Positions 4,049 through 5,187 of a stretch of DNA of 5,187 nucleotides are shown here, piece after piece (position 1 is the stretch's first letter; every line of letters begins with the position of its first letter). The notes below the pieces were generated by a model, which was not told the DNA's origin, ran no database searches, and saw only the letters and a list, made by a program, of their open reading frames with translations. Both the position numbers and the translations under genes were made by a program. Source of the stretch: JASJBU01 sp965372385 (GTDB taxonomy: Bacteria; Pseudomonadota; Gammaproteobacteria; Chromatiales; Chromatiaceae); NCBI GenBank assembly GCA_965372385.1, contig CBDVCD010000257.1, forward strand, positions 1 to 5,187, written 5' to 3'.

Positions 4049-5127
4049 AAAAGGCTTTCGCCACAACTTTTCTGATACTTAGCCTGGGTGCAGGTCTACC
4101 CGCCTCGCAGGTTCTGGCTGCACCCGAAACCGGATCGCAAGCCAGCCAGGAAAATGCAGAGCAAGGCTGGCAGGAAGCACTGAAAACCCAGGTTGCATTG
4201 GCCAAGGCCAAGGTTTCGCTGCTTCAGGCACGCAGCGAGCTCTGGTTGGAACAGAACAATGCGGCGGCGCTGCATTCACTGGATGAAGCCCGTGCTAACC
4301 TGGACGAAGGCTGGCGTTCTGCAGACCAGGTGACACGTTCCCGTATCACGGAGCTGAAGCTCCAGGTCGACCAGACCAGTAAGCTGTTACGGGAAAAGGG
4401 CCAGGAAGCTGAAGTTGAGTTACGTATAATAGCAGATCGCAGTGAGTTGGCGCTGAATGCAGCCATGGCTCAGGTCCAGGCCAGGAGTGCAGCCCTCAGA
4501 GATGAAGCTGCCACCCGTTATGCCCTGGTTCAAACCAAGGCAGCGGCGCTGAAAGCCCGTATTGCCTTGGAGATCGACAAATCCCCAGAGAGGGCGCAAC
4601 AGGATTTGCAGAATGCCGAAAACTATCTGCAGCAGGCAAAGGCCAGTGCCAGCAAAGCAACAGCGGAGCAGATCGCTCAACTGCAAAACCAGGCTCAGAC
4701 AGCGCAGCAGGCCGTTCGTGAAGAAGCTGATATGGCCAAATCCCACATCAGCGCTTTGGTGGTGTCTACGGAGGAACACATACAGGCCTATGGAAAGACC
4801 ATCCAGGAAAGTGAAGAGGCAAAATTGCTGAAGAAGCACTATGGGAATCTGGAAGCGAAGGCTGCTCTGCTGAAGGCCAACCTGGCAGCGAAGACCGATG
4901 CTACCGGGAAGCAGGCCGCAGCCTATCTGGATGAATCCAGGGCTTGGTACGACAGCCTGAAGTCACAGGCTTCACAGCGTTGGCACAAGGAGCTGACCGA
5001 CATGTCGGCGCGTATCGATGAGACGAAGCAGGCTGTGGAGCGTAAAGACAAGCAGGCGCGTGCCAAGCTCGCGGAGTTGTTGGAACGGGCGGCAGCGATG
5101 CTTAAGGACGAGGAGTCAACTCAATAA
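4045..5127 (+). CDS. Exported helical coiled-coil protein made of three ~108-residue repeats
   Basis: The 360-residue protein begins with a clear Sec signal peptide: MKK, a hydrophobic stretch (5-19) and a likely cleavage VLA|AP after residue 25. There is no lipobox cysteine and no second membrane segment, so a soluble periplasmic location is likely. The rest is Ala/Gln/Glu/Lys-rich helix. Three copies of one unit align without gaps over their cores: about 50-116, 159-225 (offset 109) and 266-333 (offset 107). They share the pattern L-x-A-(R/N), an Ala nine residues after a conserved small residue, then L-x2-(A/S) and a VRE or VER end. I recognise no enzyme or binding domain; a superficial likeness to the helical part of HemX-type proteins is not enough to name it. 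The ATG at 4045 overlaps the previous stop by 4 nt and has GGAAGA 6 nt upstream. Function unknown; a structural, envelope-protective or chaperone-like role is inference. Confidence 0.8.
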   Translation: MKKAFATTFLILSLGAGLPASQVLAAPETGSQASQENAEQGWQEALKTQVALAKAKVSLLQARSELWLEQNNAAALHSLDEARANLDEGWRSADQVTRSRITELKLQVDQTSKLLREKGQEAEVELRIIADRSELALNAAMAQVQARSAALRDEAATRYALVQTKAAALKARIALEIDKSPERAQQDLQNAENYLQQAKASASKATAEQIAQLQNQAQTAQQAVREEADMAKSHISALVVSTEEHIQAYGKTIQESEEAKLLKKHYGNLEAKAALLKANLAAKTDATGKQAAAYLDESRAWYDSLKSQASQRWHKELTDMSARIDETKQAVERKDKQARAKLAELLERAAAMLKDEESTQ

Positions 5128-5147
5128 ATAGTTAATGGGGTATCCAC

Positions 5148-5187
5148 ATGAGTGCGGTAACCTCTACCGGTTGTGGTCTCGCCATGG
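5148..5187 (+). CDS. Start of a third operon gene, 3' partial, product unknown
   Basis: An ATG at 5148 lies 20 bp after the preceding stop, with GGGG 7 nt upstream as a Shine-Dalgarno-like element. The frame is open to the end of the window and gives MSAVTSTGCGLAM, too short to identify. The close spacing and shared strand make it the likely third gene of the helical-protein operon. A downstream in-frame ATG at 5184 is less well placed. Confidence 0.5.
   Translation, partial: MSAVTSTGCGLAM

Overview
The window looks like chromosomal DNA from a Gram-negative proteobacterium, most likely a gammaproteobacterium (a betaproteobacterium is possible). The reasons are an LpxR-type outer-membrane lipid A deacylase, a protein exported through a typical Sec signal peptide, and a mix of families (OsmC-like, DUF2934, Crp/Fnr, and a helical DUF6781-like protein) often seen in environmental beta/gammaproteobacteria. 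The species cannot be named from the sequence. No tRNA, rRNA, CRISPR array, IS element or phage gene is visible.

Layout. (1) Positions 2-661, + strand: the C-terminal two thirds of an LpxR-family outer-membrane protein, cut by the window edge. (2) 824-1228, - strand: an OsmC-family thiol protein, convergent with lpxR. (3) 1336-1554, - strand: a 72-residue DUF2934 protein with a Lys-rich tail; a terminator-like hairpin (1302-1323) separates it from the OsmC gene. (4) 1555-1881: a 327-bp divergent intergenic region with promoters for both flanking genes, a Crp/Fnr-like operator, a second dyad, and a long structured leader for the DUF2934 gene. (5) 1882-2607, + strand: a Crp/Fnr-family regulator lacking the cAMP-contact arginine and the FNR iron-sulfur cysteines. 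(6) 2608-2875: a regulatory region with a GC-rich fold, a second Crp/Fnr-like operator and a leader hairpin. (7) 2876-5127, + strand: two genes overlapping by ATGA. The first encodes a 390-residue cytoplasmic, LEA-like, Ala-rich helical protein (DUF6781-like); the second a 360-residue exported helical protein built from three ~108-residue repeats. A third gene of the same operon starts at 5148 and runs off the window.

How it may work together (inference). Two near-palindromes of the form TGTNA-N6-TNACA lie upstream of the DUF2934 gene (1748-1763) and of the LEA-like operon (2761-2776). Each sits about 21 bp upstream of a plausible -10 hexamer, the geometry of a class II Crp/Fnr-activated promoter. 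The simplest model is that the Crp/Fnr protein encoded between them controls both sides: a small DUF2934 protein on one side and a paired cytoplasmic/periplasmic helical-protein operon on the other. This looks like a small stress or envelope-protection regulon. Its signal, and the function of the two helical proteins, cannot be read from the sequence.
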